From: Lytechinus pictus
Taxonomy: Eukaryota; Echinodermata; Echinoidea; Temnopleuroida; Toxopneustidae
NCBI RefSeq assembly: GCF_037042905.1
Contig: NC_087249.1
Span: 36,843,401 to 36,907,400, forward strand
DNA: 64,000 nt
Direction: 5' to 3'
Both the position numbers and the translations under genes were made by a program. Below are positions 23,157-34,735 of this stretch, in pieces. The number at the start of each line of letters is the position of its first letter. The stretch's first letter is position 1. The notes under the pieces are model-generated. The model was not told the DNA's origin. It saw only the letters and a list, made by a program, of their open reading frames with translations, and did not search any database.

Positions 23157-24281
23157 TTGATTATAATGTCGATCATTTCTAATGATTTTGATGATCTTAG
23201 TCAAGAGATTTGTGATAAATATGATGAGTTGAAATGTGATTTGGATCCAAATGATAATGCTTCTGGTCTTATTTCCTCTAAATATTACACTGAGAACTTA
23301 GCAAAAAATGTTTTCAAAAGTTTGCCCGACTCCTGCCTATCCCTATTACACCTTAATATCAGAAGTTTAAATAAGAATTGTGAACGTTTTCGTATGTTTC
23401 TTGATAATACTCGAGTTCCACAAAATACAATATTAGGTTTAACTGAGACTTGGCTTTCAGACAAAAATGACATTTTGTTTTCTTTACCTGGTTATGATAT
23501 GCTTTCAAAAAATCGTGAAAATAGAATAGGTGGTGGCGTTGCATTCTTTGTACCGAATCACTTTGATTATGTTGTCATTGAAGACATGTCATTTTTAAGT
23601 GAATCGTTGGAAACGTTGTTTATCGAGATTACTGACCGATATAAATACAAAATCATCTTAGGAGTTATCTATAAGCCACCTCAAAGCAACCATACTGATT
23701 TTCTTGACTCATTGAATAATTTATTAAATCATCATTCTGTTCAAAACAAAAAGTGTATAATAATGGGAGATTTTAATTATGATCTTTTATCGAGTAATAT
23801 TAATATTTCCACACATGAATTTTTAGAGACATTCCTCTCTGCTTCCTTCCTGCCACTCATTTCTAAACCCACTAGAATAACCAGAACTTCAGCAACTCTC
23901 ATTGACAACTTCTTTTCAAATATACAGTCAGAGTTTAATGCTGGAATTGTTCTGTCAGATATATCCGATCATTTTCCGATATTTATGCATTACACTGATA
24001 AATTTGAACCAAATAATACCCCCAGTGATTTTACAAAAAGACGCGTGTTTAGTGACGAAAACATTGATCGTTTGAAGTTAAGCCTTGAGGAAGAAACTTG
24101 GCATGATGTATTTAATAACGAAGATGTTAATCATTCGTATGATAAATTTATTGACATTTTCATGTCTCACGTAAATCGAAATATTCCTTATTCTACACAT
24201 AAGTCTAAAAATTATAAGAAGTCGCCAAGACTTCCTTGGATTACGAATTCGATTCTGCGATCGATAAATCGAAAAAAATAG
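23157..24281 (+). pseudogene. LINE ORF2, endonuclease half
   Basis: 374 residues carrying an apurinic/apyrimidinic-type endonuclease: LHLNIRSLNKN near 65 (metal-binding Asn), GLTETWLS near 94 (Glu), GDFNYDLL near 203, and SDISDHFPIF near 262-271 (catalytic Asp-His). This enzyme nicks target DNA to prime reverse transcription. The frame closes at a TAG right after a run of seven A at about 24,272-24,278; the RT frame continues one base out of phase. A one-base indel in the A run therefore splits ORF2. Confidence 0.88.
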
Positions 24282-24297
24282 GTTATACTATAAACAC

Positions 24298-26181
24298 TTG
24301 TCTAAATGTACTGATCAAACAAGGATTCAGTATACCAGTTATAAGAATGTACTTACAAGTGTCATCCGCACAGCAAAAAAGGTATATTATCATGACCAAT
24401 TTAATCGCTGTCAAAATGATCTAAGACGAACATGGAAGATAATAAATTCTACCCTTCACAATGGATCAAAGCATCCTAAGATTACTAAGCTTAGGCATGA
24501 TAATGCTATAATTGAGAATACAATTCAAATGGCAAATATTTTTAACAATTATTTTTCCAATGTAGGTTTTAACCTCGCTAGCCATATACCATCAACAGAT
24601 CACTCTTTTCATAATTATCTGACTGATAGAAACGAAAGTTCTTTATTTTTCTCTCCTACCTACCCACAAGAAATAATCAAAATCATATATGGGCTGAAAT
24701 TGAATAAGAGTGCAGGATTTGATGGAATCGATAACAACCTTCTGCAAAAAACTATGAATTATATTGTTCATCCTCTCGTTCATATATTCAATCTGTCTTT
24801 ATCATCTGGACATATTCCAGAATCAATGAAAATTTCGAAAATAATTCCGGTTTTCAAAAAGGGTGATAGAGAGCTAACAAATAATTATAGACCCATTTCA
24901 TTGCTAACAACTTTGTCCAAAATCCTTGAAAAGTTGGTCCACATTCGTACAACAAATTTCTTTCATAAGCACAATATTCTTTCTAATACTCAATATGGCT
25001 TCCGAGAAAAGAGTAGCACTACTCATGCAATACTTTCTTTAGTTCAAAAGGTAGCTAAAGAAAGTGACCAGTCTTCTAATACGGTTGGTTTGTTCATATA
25101 TTTTTCTAAAGCATTTGATACTGTTGATCACGACATCCTTCTTTTCAAACTTTCTCATTACGGCATTCGGGGAAAACCATTGATATGGTTTAGGAATTAT
25201 CTTAAAGGGCGCTCCCAGTTCGTTTCACTTAATGACAATTTCTCTGAACACAAGCCTGTCCTTTGCGGAGTTCCGCAGGGCAGTATTCTGGGTCCACTTT
25301 TGTTTATAATTTATATAAATGACATTGAAAAGTCGTCTAGGTTACTTCAATTCATTCTTTTTGCTGATGATTCAAATATATTTTTCTCACATCATGATCC
25401 AAAACAATTGACGCAAATGTTAAATAAAGAACTTAAAAACGTTGCAAATTGGATAAAAGCAAACAAATTATCACTAAACCTTGATAAAACTAGTTATATG
25501 CTGTTTAGTAATAAATTTGAAGCTTTACCAAATGATGTAATTTTTTATGGTACTGTCATCCAAAGGGTCCGATCAACTAGATTCCTTGGGCTAATCATAG
25601 ATGACAAGCTTTCCTGGAAACCGCACGTTGACAATGTCTGCAAAATCATTGCTCGAAATACTGGGATCCTTGGTAAATTAAAACAATTCTTACCACACAC
25701 TATTATGTTATCCTTGTATTCTACATTAATCCTCCCTTACTTAAATTATGGACTTATTGCTTGGGGTAATGCAACAATTTGGCTGATCGATAGACTATTT
25801 ATATTGCAAAAAAGAGCTATTCGTGTAATAAATAATGCAGATTTCCGGGCACATACAAATAATCTATTCTTGAAAAATAAAATTCTGAAAATTAAAGAAC
25901 TGTACACTTTTCAACTTGGACAGTTTATGTTCAAGCTTAATACTAAACAACTACCTATGCCTCTAATTGATATGTTTTTTAAAAATAGTTCGATTCATAG
26001 TCACTTCACACGCCAAGCAAACTCTTTTCATTTACCACTGAACAGAACATCATTTGCTCAAAAAACGTTTATTTTTATGGGTCCTAAGCTATGGAATTCT
26101 TTTACAATTGATATAAAACAAAGCAATTCTATACAAATGTTCAAAAAACGACTTAAATCATTTCTCCTGAATTATTACTAA
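24298..26181 (+). pseudogene. LINE ORF2, reverse transcriptase half
   Basis: About 627 residues of a non-LTR reverse transcriptase. Visible motifs: KIIPVFKKGD and NYRPISLL (fingers), LFIYFSKAFDTVDH (motif A), CGVPQGSILGPLLF (motif B), LFADDSNIF (motif C), then a thumb and C-terminal region (LNLDKTSYMLF, TRFLGLIID). Motif A reads FIYFSKAFD, where the family has FIDFSKAFD: the first catalytic Asp is Tyr, which should abolish polymerisation. Together with the upstream frameshift, the copy is dead. No C-terminal zinc finger or RNase H is seen. Confidence 0.92.
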
Positions 26182-26727
26182 ATATTTAATTCATCAATTA
26201 CAAATTAAGCCTTCAGTGCTAAGAAGGAAACCTTTAATAATTTGTATACACTATGAGTGATTCATATATTTTTTAATATGATGCATATGATTTGTATAAT
26301 AATGTATATATTACATAATGTAAATATTGTTATTTGTTTGTTTTTACAAAAGAGCAATTCAGTTGCTATAAACACGTAATTACAACATTAGGGGGGCCTA
26401 CATTATACAAGCTCTGCTTATCAGTTGGCCCTCCCTCCCTTTTAATTATTTATATTTCGATTTGATAATTGTCTATTGTAATTTTATAATGTTATCAATT
26501 TTTTTGTATGTACTTCAAATGTGATTATATGTTACTATGTCAATTGTATCAAAAATTGTAAATATGAAATTGAAAGTGGAAAATAAAATGATTGAATTGA
26601 ATTGAATTGAATTGAATTCGTAGTTAAAATTCATCATTATTCTCGCTGAATTCCCTGAATGAATCTATGTGTCATATTATGACGTAATGTACTCACAGAA
26701 GAATGTACAATGTAGAAAGAGAAACAG

Positions 26728-27912
26728 CAACGAACGTAGAGGGCAGCAACACACAAGCGTGTTGCTCTAAGGAAGGTCAACTCGATACGCGCATGCAGCT
26801 GAGCTGCGCGCGTATTTTATTGTTCATGCCAACGAAATCAAATGCCGATCCAATACAACAACAAATTAGTAGCGATCAAAAAACGAATATGAAAGAATAT
26901 GACTACAACAATATCAAAGATAACTTTAAAAATATGTTAAGGAATATACATACATATAAAAACATACTTTGATATTTAAAACTTTACAAATATAAGTTTC
27001 AGGAAACTAAAATCATTACCAAATCGGTGATTGTTGTTATCAGCGATTTCACCAGACGGCTGTATTAGGTGATTTGCGTCGAGACGATTTTGTGACCACT
27101 CGCAAAGCATTTCGGGATTGAATATAACCACCTTATTTTCTCTGAGCTCTTCGCTGAACCCATCATCACAGTGCAGCTGCAGCGCAGCGCGCAGCCAATG
27201 CAATGCATCCGATGCATGGGTTGTTTTTTCGCCGTCCATGCCATGGTCTCGGACTCAGAGTTGAAATTTAGACCCGGATTTCGGGGATACAGCGCCTTTA
27301 TTTCAGATTTATAGACTTAAAAGTCAAATGACATTTAAAATTTGAAATCTAACCTTGAACAATCATCGTTGATAAACATCAGCCCTGAAGCCATTACACT
27401 TCAAATCAAGCCAGGCAAATTAGACGTCATTGTCTAAGTTGCTAGATCTATGACGAGTCGCCTGAAGCCCCAGCGCATCATCAACGTCACTAGCTAGCTG
27501 CGCGACCGGCCCAGACTCGGCGCGCCCAGGCCAGAAAAATGACCTCGATTATTACGGTGGTTGTCTATGCATTTATTAGTGGTGCAGCGAAATTCAGCAG
27601 AAGAAAATAAGAGATATGAGGTATCCTCGTCACAGACTTAATATTCCAAAATGAGGAAAAATGTCAAAATCATGATTATTTAAGCTAAATATTTTCTTTA
27701 AAAATAAAAGTAATATTTTTAATATTTATACCCAGAATAACCGATCTAATAATTGTTCATTAAAAAATATTTGAAATTAACAAATGAAAAAAAATCAACT
27801 CGACAAATTTCCCAAAACCCCACCTTATTTTTTAAAGTGGTCACAAAATTCGAGCGGAGTTGACCTTCCTTAGAGCAACACGCTTGTGTGTTGCTGCCCT
27901 CTACGTTCGTTG
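26728..27912. mobile_element. hAT-type non-autonomous element, copy B (1,185 bp)
   Basis: Same ends as copy A (7,761-8,950). It is flanked by a different perfect 8-bp duplication AGAAACAG (26,720-26,727 and 27,913-27,920), which proves independent insertion. It lies about 110 bp past the LINE tail. The interior is nearly colinear with copy A. Confidence 0.88.
26976..27239 (-). CDS. Conserved 87-residue frame inside hAT-type copy B, unknown
   Basis: Starts MDGEKTTHASDALHWLRAAL. Its last ~70 residues are shared with the equivalent frame of copy A. The composition looks coding (few rare codons, charged and hydrophobic residues mixed), unlike the AT-rich DNA around it. The final residues after FGNDFSFLK look less protein-like, so the true coding part may end near there, as in a captured exon. 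I do not recognise the protein. It may be a 5' exon captured from a host gene, a relic of a transposase, or chance. Confidence 0.3.
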   Translation of the reverse strand: MDGEKTTHASDALHWLRAALQLHCDDGFSEELRENKVVIFNPEMLCEWSQNRLDANHLIQPSGEIADNNNHRFGNDFSFLKLIFVKF

Positions 27913-27920
27913 AGAAACAG

Positions 27921-29880
27921 AGAACGAGAATTCTCGAGAGAGTGAATGTGAATTGACTAGGAGAGCTAACTTAACTCAAGAGAGCTTCCAGACGATATGA
28001 CAAACTCCTCAAACTTCCCCTATTTATAGACTTTTGGCCCCCCAGCCAGGATTTTGTCAATTTCTGAGCTCATTGCATTACGCGGCGGGTTGTTATGTAA
28101 TTTTAGTGCTTTAAAAACCACTCTCTTCACATAAACATTACGCGGCGGGATGCTATGCAAATTCAATACTTTAAAATACCAATGATAGCGCGTATGCGCG
28201 CATCAGAGCTTTAGTCTTAGATCCAAGGAAGAGTTCAAAATCATGGCGGTATTTGTCTCAGAATAAAGGAAAATAACAGTATCCAAACATGAATGAAGAA
28301 ATTCCAGCAATAAATTAATGCTGTAATCAACTTCCAGAGAATCTACACAAAAGGTAAGATTCTATAATTTTGACTTAGAGCTATGTAAACGCTCATAAAA
28401 TTTCATAACAGACCATACCGGTCCCATAAATAGATCATACTGCTGGCTCTACGTGAATATGGCGTGACTCAGCAGAAATATACCAATTCCTCTGCGCTAA
28501 CACGTATGCGCGCACACTAGCAATTAATCCGAGTAAATTCACCAGTCTCTCTCCGGAATTCAGGTCACAGTTCACATAGTAAAAACAGCTGATCGCCGGC
28601 ATTCAATGACTATACTAGCGTTCAGTTACGTGATGTAAACAAACAAAGCTCAATATTAAAAAAATGGAATATGGGGAAATCTAAATCTTTATTTTGAAGA
28701 TTAGATCTTTCTTTTCACGAAAAGGGGTTTCCTTCACAATACTTACACAGCTTACTGGCTTATCCAGTAGTTCCTCTCATCCAAAACAGATCAATCGGCA
28801 GCAATTACATGTAGGGCCTATTTTATTTTCCACAATCAAATTGAAAAAAATTTAGATCTAACTTAGATAAGTTTGGTGCATCAATGATTATCTTGTCAAC
28901 TAAGCACGTATTATCATTGGCTTTTGAAATTACTTAGTTATCACACCATACATATCAACAGAGTAGAGGTCTACATGTGCATGTATGCTAAATTAGGCCT
29001 TTAAAGTTTCTTTGAAAAACTACAAAGAATTGATTTTAATTCCAAACCATTTCAAATTACTTGGCCTAGTCGAAGAAATTTTTGGTCTAGATACCCAACC
29101 TGTCCGACATGCAACTAGTGGTATGATAGGGGCACTTGTCCAATACTACAAGGTTGTGATAACATCCATGTGGTCTTAAACCACTTTTTAAAAATGCAGT
29201 GCTAAGCTAACACCACTTTTATCACAAGGTTGTGATAACCTTGTCCACAGGAACCTGTGTGGTGAACAAGATTGTCAACAAGATTGTCAATTTTCTCTTG
29301 ATCTAGACTGGATGAATACTTGATATTTTGGAACAGTCAATTTTGTCCATACAGTGAATTCATCATCATAAAAAAATGCCTTGGCACATGCAAAACTTAA
29401 TTGAATTCTTGAAATTTATAAATTTTTTCTAATTAAAAAGAGATTAAAAAGAGAGTCTGTGGAGATGAAGATCTGCATCAGTCACAGAGGGCCTCACAAA
29501 AATATGCTCAAAATTAAAAGTTTTTGAGCGCTCTTGTGAATAACAAAAAAAGATTTCTAAGTCTAGAATGAAAACAAATAACTGAATGGATCTGCCTTTT
29601 TGAGTGTGTATTGTACATGAATGTTGCATAGACTCAAGACAGAAAGAGTGGTTGGAGAGTGCAAGAGGATGGGGTGCTTCCACTCTTCCCGCAATTCGAG
29701 AAATTTTTACTTTTTCCAGGAAAGGTTCCAGAAATGAAAAAAATTCCAGGAAATTCAGGGAAATCCAAAAATTACAAGGGGGGCCCCTTGAGAAGCAAAA
29801 TTTAAAATTGTAATGTAGAAATGCAGAAGTGTGCCCCCCCCCCCCCTTTGAACGTGAAGTCCCTTTTATTTTTGCATGTC
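27921..29880. other. Non-coding repeat-derived DNA
   Basis: No gene recognised. A short direct duplication with a period of about 62 bp lies at 28,074-28,182 (CATTACGCGGCGGG twice). 28,752-28,921 is the inverse of the first ~170 bases of the window. GGTTGTGATAACC-type palindromes occur near 29,150-29,240. Confidence 0.5.
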
Positions 29881-29919
29881 AATTTTTTCCTCAGGAAAAT
29901 GTGCCTCCCCTTTTGGAAA

Positions 29920-31695
29920 GGCAGTTTATAATCACTCGCGTCGCGTTCTGGTTCGTAATCACTCGCGTTTTGAATTTTTGGCGATTTTTTTTATTTCGGT
30001 GCGATTTTTTTTTAACGGTGTCTTCAATGGGACAGACATGCAGGGAAATTTGAGTTTCGTTTTAAGCCGGCAATTAAAGAATAGAAAACAAGCTTGATCC
30101 GCCCCAGACAGCTGGCAGCAGTCTGTTTCGAGGAGTTTTTTTCAAACATTTTTAATTTTTTTTTAAATTTCTCTGTATTTGGTGAGTGGAGCCAACGGAG
30201 TTCAGCGGAACAACCAACATAATAATTAATAGACACAAAGACCAAAGCTTTTGGTCAAGATCCGCCCCTGTGGCTGTGCGCGCTCTCACGGTAAAAATTC
30301 GCGCGACGATCAAAGCCAAGGTACCGTACCGTCCCGGTGCCTTCCTGAAAACAGAAGTTGTCGGCTACGTCATTTATCCAGGCCCCTTAAACAACTCCAA
30401 GCACGAGGTAACTCAGATTGAGTCAGAAATAATGGATTGGAAAACAGAAGACATGGCTTCAGGGAGTCACAGTAGGCTGGATACATAAACATAAATAAAA
30501 CATTGTGATCAACAACAAATATACACTTGTAAATACATTACAATACAGTGTAGATTTCTTGTCCTTGATAACCCCCAAATTTTTTCATATTTTTCACCCT
30601 GCAACGTCCTGCAAGATTAATGAAAATCCATTTTACCATTTTTAAATTTTGTTCAGTGCACCATCATTATATAAAAAAAACTTATATCACACACACACAC
30701 AATTATTTGTATAAAGGAACAATTTTGTTGGTCCCTCGGACTTCTTTATAACCAGAGTGCACTTTACTCCCCCTCCTACTTCTATTTCTTCTCAGTCTTC
30801 TTTTTATTCCCATTATTATGTCATCTTATTCTTCTCCCTGTTCTTCTACTTCTCAATTTCTTCCCTTTCTCCTTAGTGTTCATCTCCCTTCTCACTTCTT
30901 CCTTTTCTCTTCTCAGTCTTCCCCTTATTTTATCTTCTCTTTCTCTTCTTCTACATCCTCCCCTCAATTTTCTCTTTTTAGTTTCATTTTTACCCCCTTA
31001 TGTCCTCCATCTTCTTTTTTCTTCTTCTACTTCTCCTCCTCCTTCCTTCTTGCTTTTCTTCTTCAGCACTTTTTTCCTCCCTGATTTTTACGTTAGTGTA
31101 AAATAATTCACAAAGAAAGGGAGAAGCAAATAAAAAGTGATATTATGAAATTGTAGCACCTCGCTATGCTTTATAAAGAATACCACAGACTTCAGGAAAA
31201 TCCTCCAAAGGCAAAGCTAAATCGAAAGTAGCCTTTCCTCCTTTTTCTTCTTTATTCCTTTTCTCCTTTCTTTCTCCTTTTTTCCTTGCTTCTTTCTTTC
31301 TGTCTGTCTTTTTTTTTCTTTCTCTTTTCTCCCTCTTTCCCTTCCTTTCTCCCCCTCTCTCTTTTTTTAGGGGGAGCCCCCCCCCCCCGCTTCCGCCGCC
31401 TATGGCTCTAAGATTTAAGATGTGGAATGTGATTATGTTAAAACAGTAGTCAAAATTTGCTTGTTATCTTAAAACAGTGGTCGAGAACGTTTTATTTAAG
31501 GCACTTACCAGCTTAAAATAAAACGAAACTCGAATTTCAATTTCATTTTATTTTTCCAGTACGTTTGTCCCATTGAAGACACCGTTAGAAAAAAAATCGC
31601 ACCGAAAAAAAAAAAATTCGCCAAAAATAAAAAACGCGTGTGATTACCAACCCGACGCGAGTGATTACGAACGCGAGTGAATATAATAAGCCTTT
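29920..31695. repeat. Inverted repeat pair with pyrimidine-rich interior
   Basis: 29,920-30,075 is diverged-inverse to 31,515-31,695; both arms contain CACTCGCG units and ACGGTGTCTTCAATGGGACA. Each arm lies near a hAT-like end fragment (GATCCGCCC or GGATCCGCCCATG). Between them is a pyrimidine-rich tract (about 30,756-31,085 and again 31,225-31,375). This is probably the shell of an old DNA transposon. Reading frames in the tract are low-complexity artefacts. Confidence 0.5.
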
Positions 31696-32165
31696 GGAAA
31701 ATCCTGGATCCGCCCATGATTACAATTAAATGACAATTTACCATACCAACTTTAAAATATTCATGTAATATTTTACAAAGATTTAGATCTAACATATTAG
31801 ATCTTCCTCCGGATCCAGACATAGGTTCCGTCGTCGGAGCTCAAAATTTTCTGCGCTCGTTATTTCGTAATTTTGTTCCTATTTTTCAAGAGGATATGAT
31901 GAACAAAAATGTTTTATTTCTTGATTTTGGTCACTTCTTGGACCAAATTTAGGCTCACTGTATTAATTATTATTGCCAGATTTTCATTAAAAATCAAAAT
32001 GGAAAATTCCAGGAATTGTCTATGTCTATGAATTTCAGAAAATTTGGGATTCATTTTCAGGAAATTTGTTTTGGATCTGTGGAACATCGATGAGGGGTTT
32101 GGTGTCCGGACACTGAAAAATGAAGCCTTGTATTTGTAGAAGTTTAGGCTTGCTGTTGTTTATCT

Positions 32166-32267
32166 TAGCCAGGCGGCTTCTAGAGAGTAAAAATCATTTA
32201 CTAACGTAATGTTACTCTCGACCTTACGTTAGTAAATTATTTTTACTCTCTAGAAGCCGCCTGGCTA
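32166..32267. mobile_element. 102-bp foldback element with 8-bp target duplication
   Basis: The inverted arms of about 44 bp start TAGCCAGGCGGCTTCTAGAG and end with the inverse. GTTTATCT flanks both sides (32,158-32,165 and 32,268-32,275). The 8-bp duplication suggests hAT-mediated movement. Confidence 0.75.
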
Positions 32268-32781
32268 GTTTATCTCACTGACTTTTTTTTTTTTTTTATC
32301 TCACTTCTCAGCAAAATAAAGCAAAAAATATAGCTTTAATAATGCTTATCACCATCATTATTTGTTCTTTATAATATTTTCTTACATTCTGAGCTATAAA
32401 AAAAATCAAAGACATTGCTTGTATCTTTTGTAAACTTTTCAAAATTAAAGGAGATGTCGTGATTCCGGACACCCAACCCGTCAGGAAACACAACCACAGC
32501 GTATATCGGGCTACTGAGCCAGCCGCGGCACTGCCGGCTACAGTTGCCAGTCCCATACCGTATCTTTACTGTCATGTTTACGCCTTGGAACTATTAAAAA
32601 TTAGTAAAAAAGCATGTTAAAATTCAAAATTATTGCAAACCAATCATATCAAAATGAAGCACATAAAATTCTCTTTAAAAACTATCATTTTGTTTTTATT
32701 AATAACAATTTCAATTACCTGAAATTTGCTGTCGAAAAATCTCCCCCATTGACTTTGTACACAAACTTCGGTGAGTTTGGA

Positions 32782-32819
32782 ACATAGAGATGTATACTAA
32801 TATTAACGCATCTCTATGG
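32782..32819. mobile_element. 38-bp palindromic mini-element, second copy
   Basis: ACATAGAGATGTATACTA ... CGCATCTCTATGG, flanked by TTTGGA (32,776-32,781 and 32,820-32,825). It shares its ends with the 42-bp element at 3,873-3,914. Confidence 0.6.
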
Positions 32820-33047
32820 TTTGGAACTATTCAAAAGCTCCATGAGCAAATGACGGCTACTTCCGGGGGGCGTTTCATGAAAGGACTTGTCGGACGTTTT
32901 ATCTGACAAGTCCCATTTTATCCGACAGTTACCATAGTAACAGTACCTCTCAGCCAATCAACATCAGAGAAAGATGTCAGATCTGACAACTTGTCGGATG
33001 AAAATGTTGATGAAACACTCCCCTGGTGCATGTCGCAACCTTGTTTA

Positions 33048-34735
33048 TATATAGGGCCGGAGTAGAGTCAGCCAACAATACGCTAGCCAACAGCAAGCCA
33101 GCCAACAGTTCCAGCCATATACTGAGGGTCAAACAAAGAAAAGTTGAATATTTTGGTCTCAAACGAAAGAGTGGGTTCTCCTGAATAGATTGATACCTTG
33201 CATTCAATACCTAATCTGACGAAACGCGTTAAAAGAAAAGAAAACGTCTCATTAGACGCCCCTCATTTTAATGTAAAAATACGTGTTCTATTCATATATT
33301 TTCTGCGCTTCCTATACGCTATGGTATTGCAGCTACAAGTTCTTCTTGTTTGATGTCCATCAATGGGCTAAAATATATATTATGTGGAGTTACAACTTCT
33401 TGTTTGCATGTTTAATTTTGTTCGAAGTGAATTATTACCTTATTTATTCGCATAAAAATAAACAAAGTAAATAAAAGAGAATTGCCAATTAACAAACAAA
33501 GAGTGTAAGCAATTCTTATTCTCATATCGCATCTCTTCCTTATATCATAACTCACAAGTTGGATGGGGGGGGGGGTGCTATAGATATATACCATCAACCC
33601 CGCCCTGCTTACAATTACAAGCCAGGAGGATGAGGTATATGTACCCCGACTCAGCTAGCCCCCCCCCCCCCCCCCCCCCCGCGTAGCTTTCAACGAAGTG
33701 CGCAATTTAAGTGCGCAATCTACACATCTGACTGAGACAAGTTTATGTATTTAAATGTTTTGCTCATCTTTCTTTCTCGGCGTGCTCTAAACACTAAAAT
33801 AGGGAATCCTTGATGATAATTAGTAGTTATTTATCATTTTTAAATTCCTACTTATTTCTTTTCACACTCTCAAACCAACCAGATCTGATCTCCTGTTGGC
33901 TGTAGAAACTCGCATTTCTGCATGATAAATGATAATAAGCATTGAATTTGCATTTGAAAGCGTCATTTCATCATAGTAAGCGATAAATGCACTAAATGCC
34001 GAGTTATATACCTATCAACTGTTGTCAAACATAACCTATTACATTGTATAAAACTGTTTAAAGCATTCTCAAGCATTCTCACCACCGATTTCTAGCAGAC
34101 GACGCTCAGCCATAGCAACGACCGTGTAGAAGTGTAGTCGCGCTATAGGGCACACATGAGTATTACAGATCCCCATTCACTCACGTGTTATATCATAGCT
34201 CATCAAAAAATCATTAAAAATCAATCCCTCGATAGATTTTGCTTTAATCCACTGACATAAGTCACAATTAACAGTACATTAAGACTTGATATGTTAATCA
34301 GGTACTTGCCCAGCTCAATCAAAAGTTAAATGGCCTGAAATAAGACTAACCATAATTTCGGCCAGTTCATTGCCAGAAAAACCAAAACTGCATTGTGGGT
34401 AATGATAATTAAAATGAAATACAAAAATGCAGTCTAGCCTCCCAAAACGCCTTAATTATGAAACAGTATAACACAGCATTATCTCTATCGTTTTTCTTTT
34501 GATATACAAACATTCGATCTATTTTTAATGAATTATTTTAATCAATAAAGTCATGTGATCTTTACTTACGCCTGTCCGGCATGCTTTGCGCGCAGATGAA
34601 TTACTCTCGTGTGCCCTAGAGATATATATAGTATACATCTCTATGGTTCCAGCCAACAATATTAGCTATCTAAGATAAATCAGATACAGGATTTTGCGTG
34701 CGCAGAATAGCACGCGTTCTTGGACAAATCAAACA
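33048..34735. repeat. Left shoulder of the satellite-flanked structure
   Basis: After TATATAGGGCC (33,048-33,058) comes a GCCAGCCAACAGCAA-type minisatellite. At 34,647-34,735 follows a unique stretch ending GTGGGGTTTCCCTTC. All of this recurs in inverted orientation at 60,233-60,387. The shoulder is interrupted by the insertion at 33,115-34,646. Confidence 0.6.
33115..34646. mobile_element. 1.53-kb insertion with mini-element terminus
   Basis: The matching shoulder on the right side shows that this stretch is an insertion. TTCCAG flanks it (33,109-33,114 and 34,647-34,652). It starts CCATATACTGAGGG and ends in TATACATCTCTATGG, the same terminus as the tiny palindromic elements. The interior is AT-rich with a poly(C) run at about 33,660-33,681 and no recognisable gene. 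It may be the longer relative that the mini-elements derive from. Confidence 0.5.

Larger units (their letters stand above)
16440..26620 (+). mobile_element. LINE (non-LTR retrotransposon), split by a Ty3/gypsy insertion
   Basis: On the plus strand a coiled-coil ORF1 (16,776-17,469, continuing 23,030-23,120) precedes an ORF2 encoding an APE-type endonuclease and reverse transcriptase (23,157-26,181). A 3' UTR follows, ending in a short (ATTGA)n tail at about 26,591-26,617. No RNase H domain is seen. This architecture and a microsatellite-like tail fit the CR1/L2/Jockey-like clades. Removing 17,470-23,029 leaves a LINE of about 4.6 kb. The 5' boundary is approximate. ORF1 and ORF2 both carry disabling changes, so the copy is inactive. 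Confidence 0.8.

Noticed and set aside
30818-31106. Ser/Phe/Pro-rich plus-strand frames
   Set aside because: A product of the pyrimidine-rich low-complexity tract.
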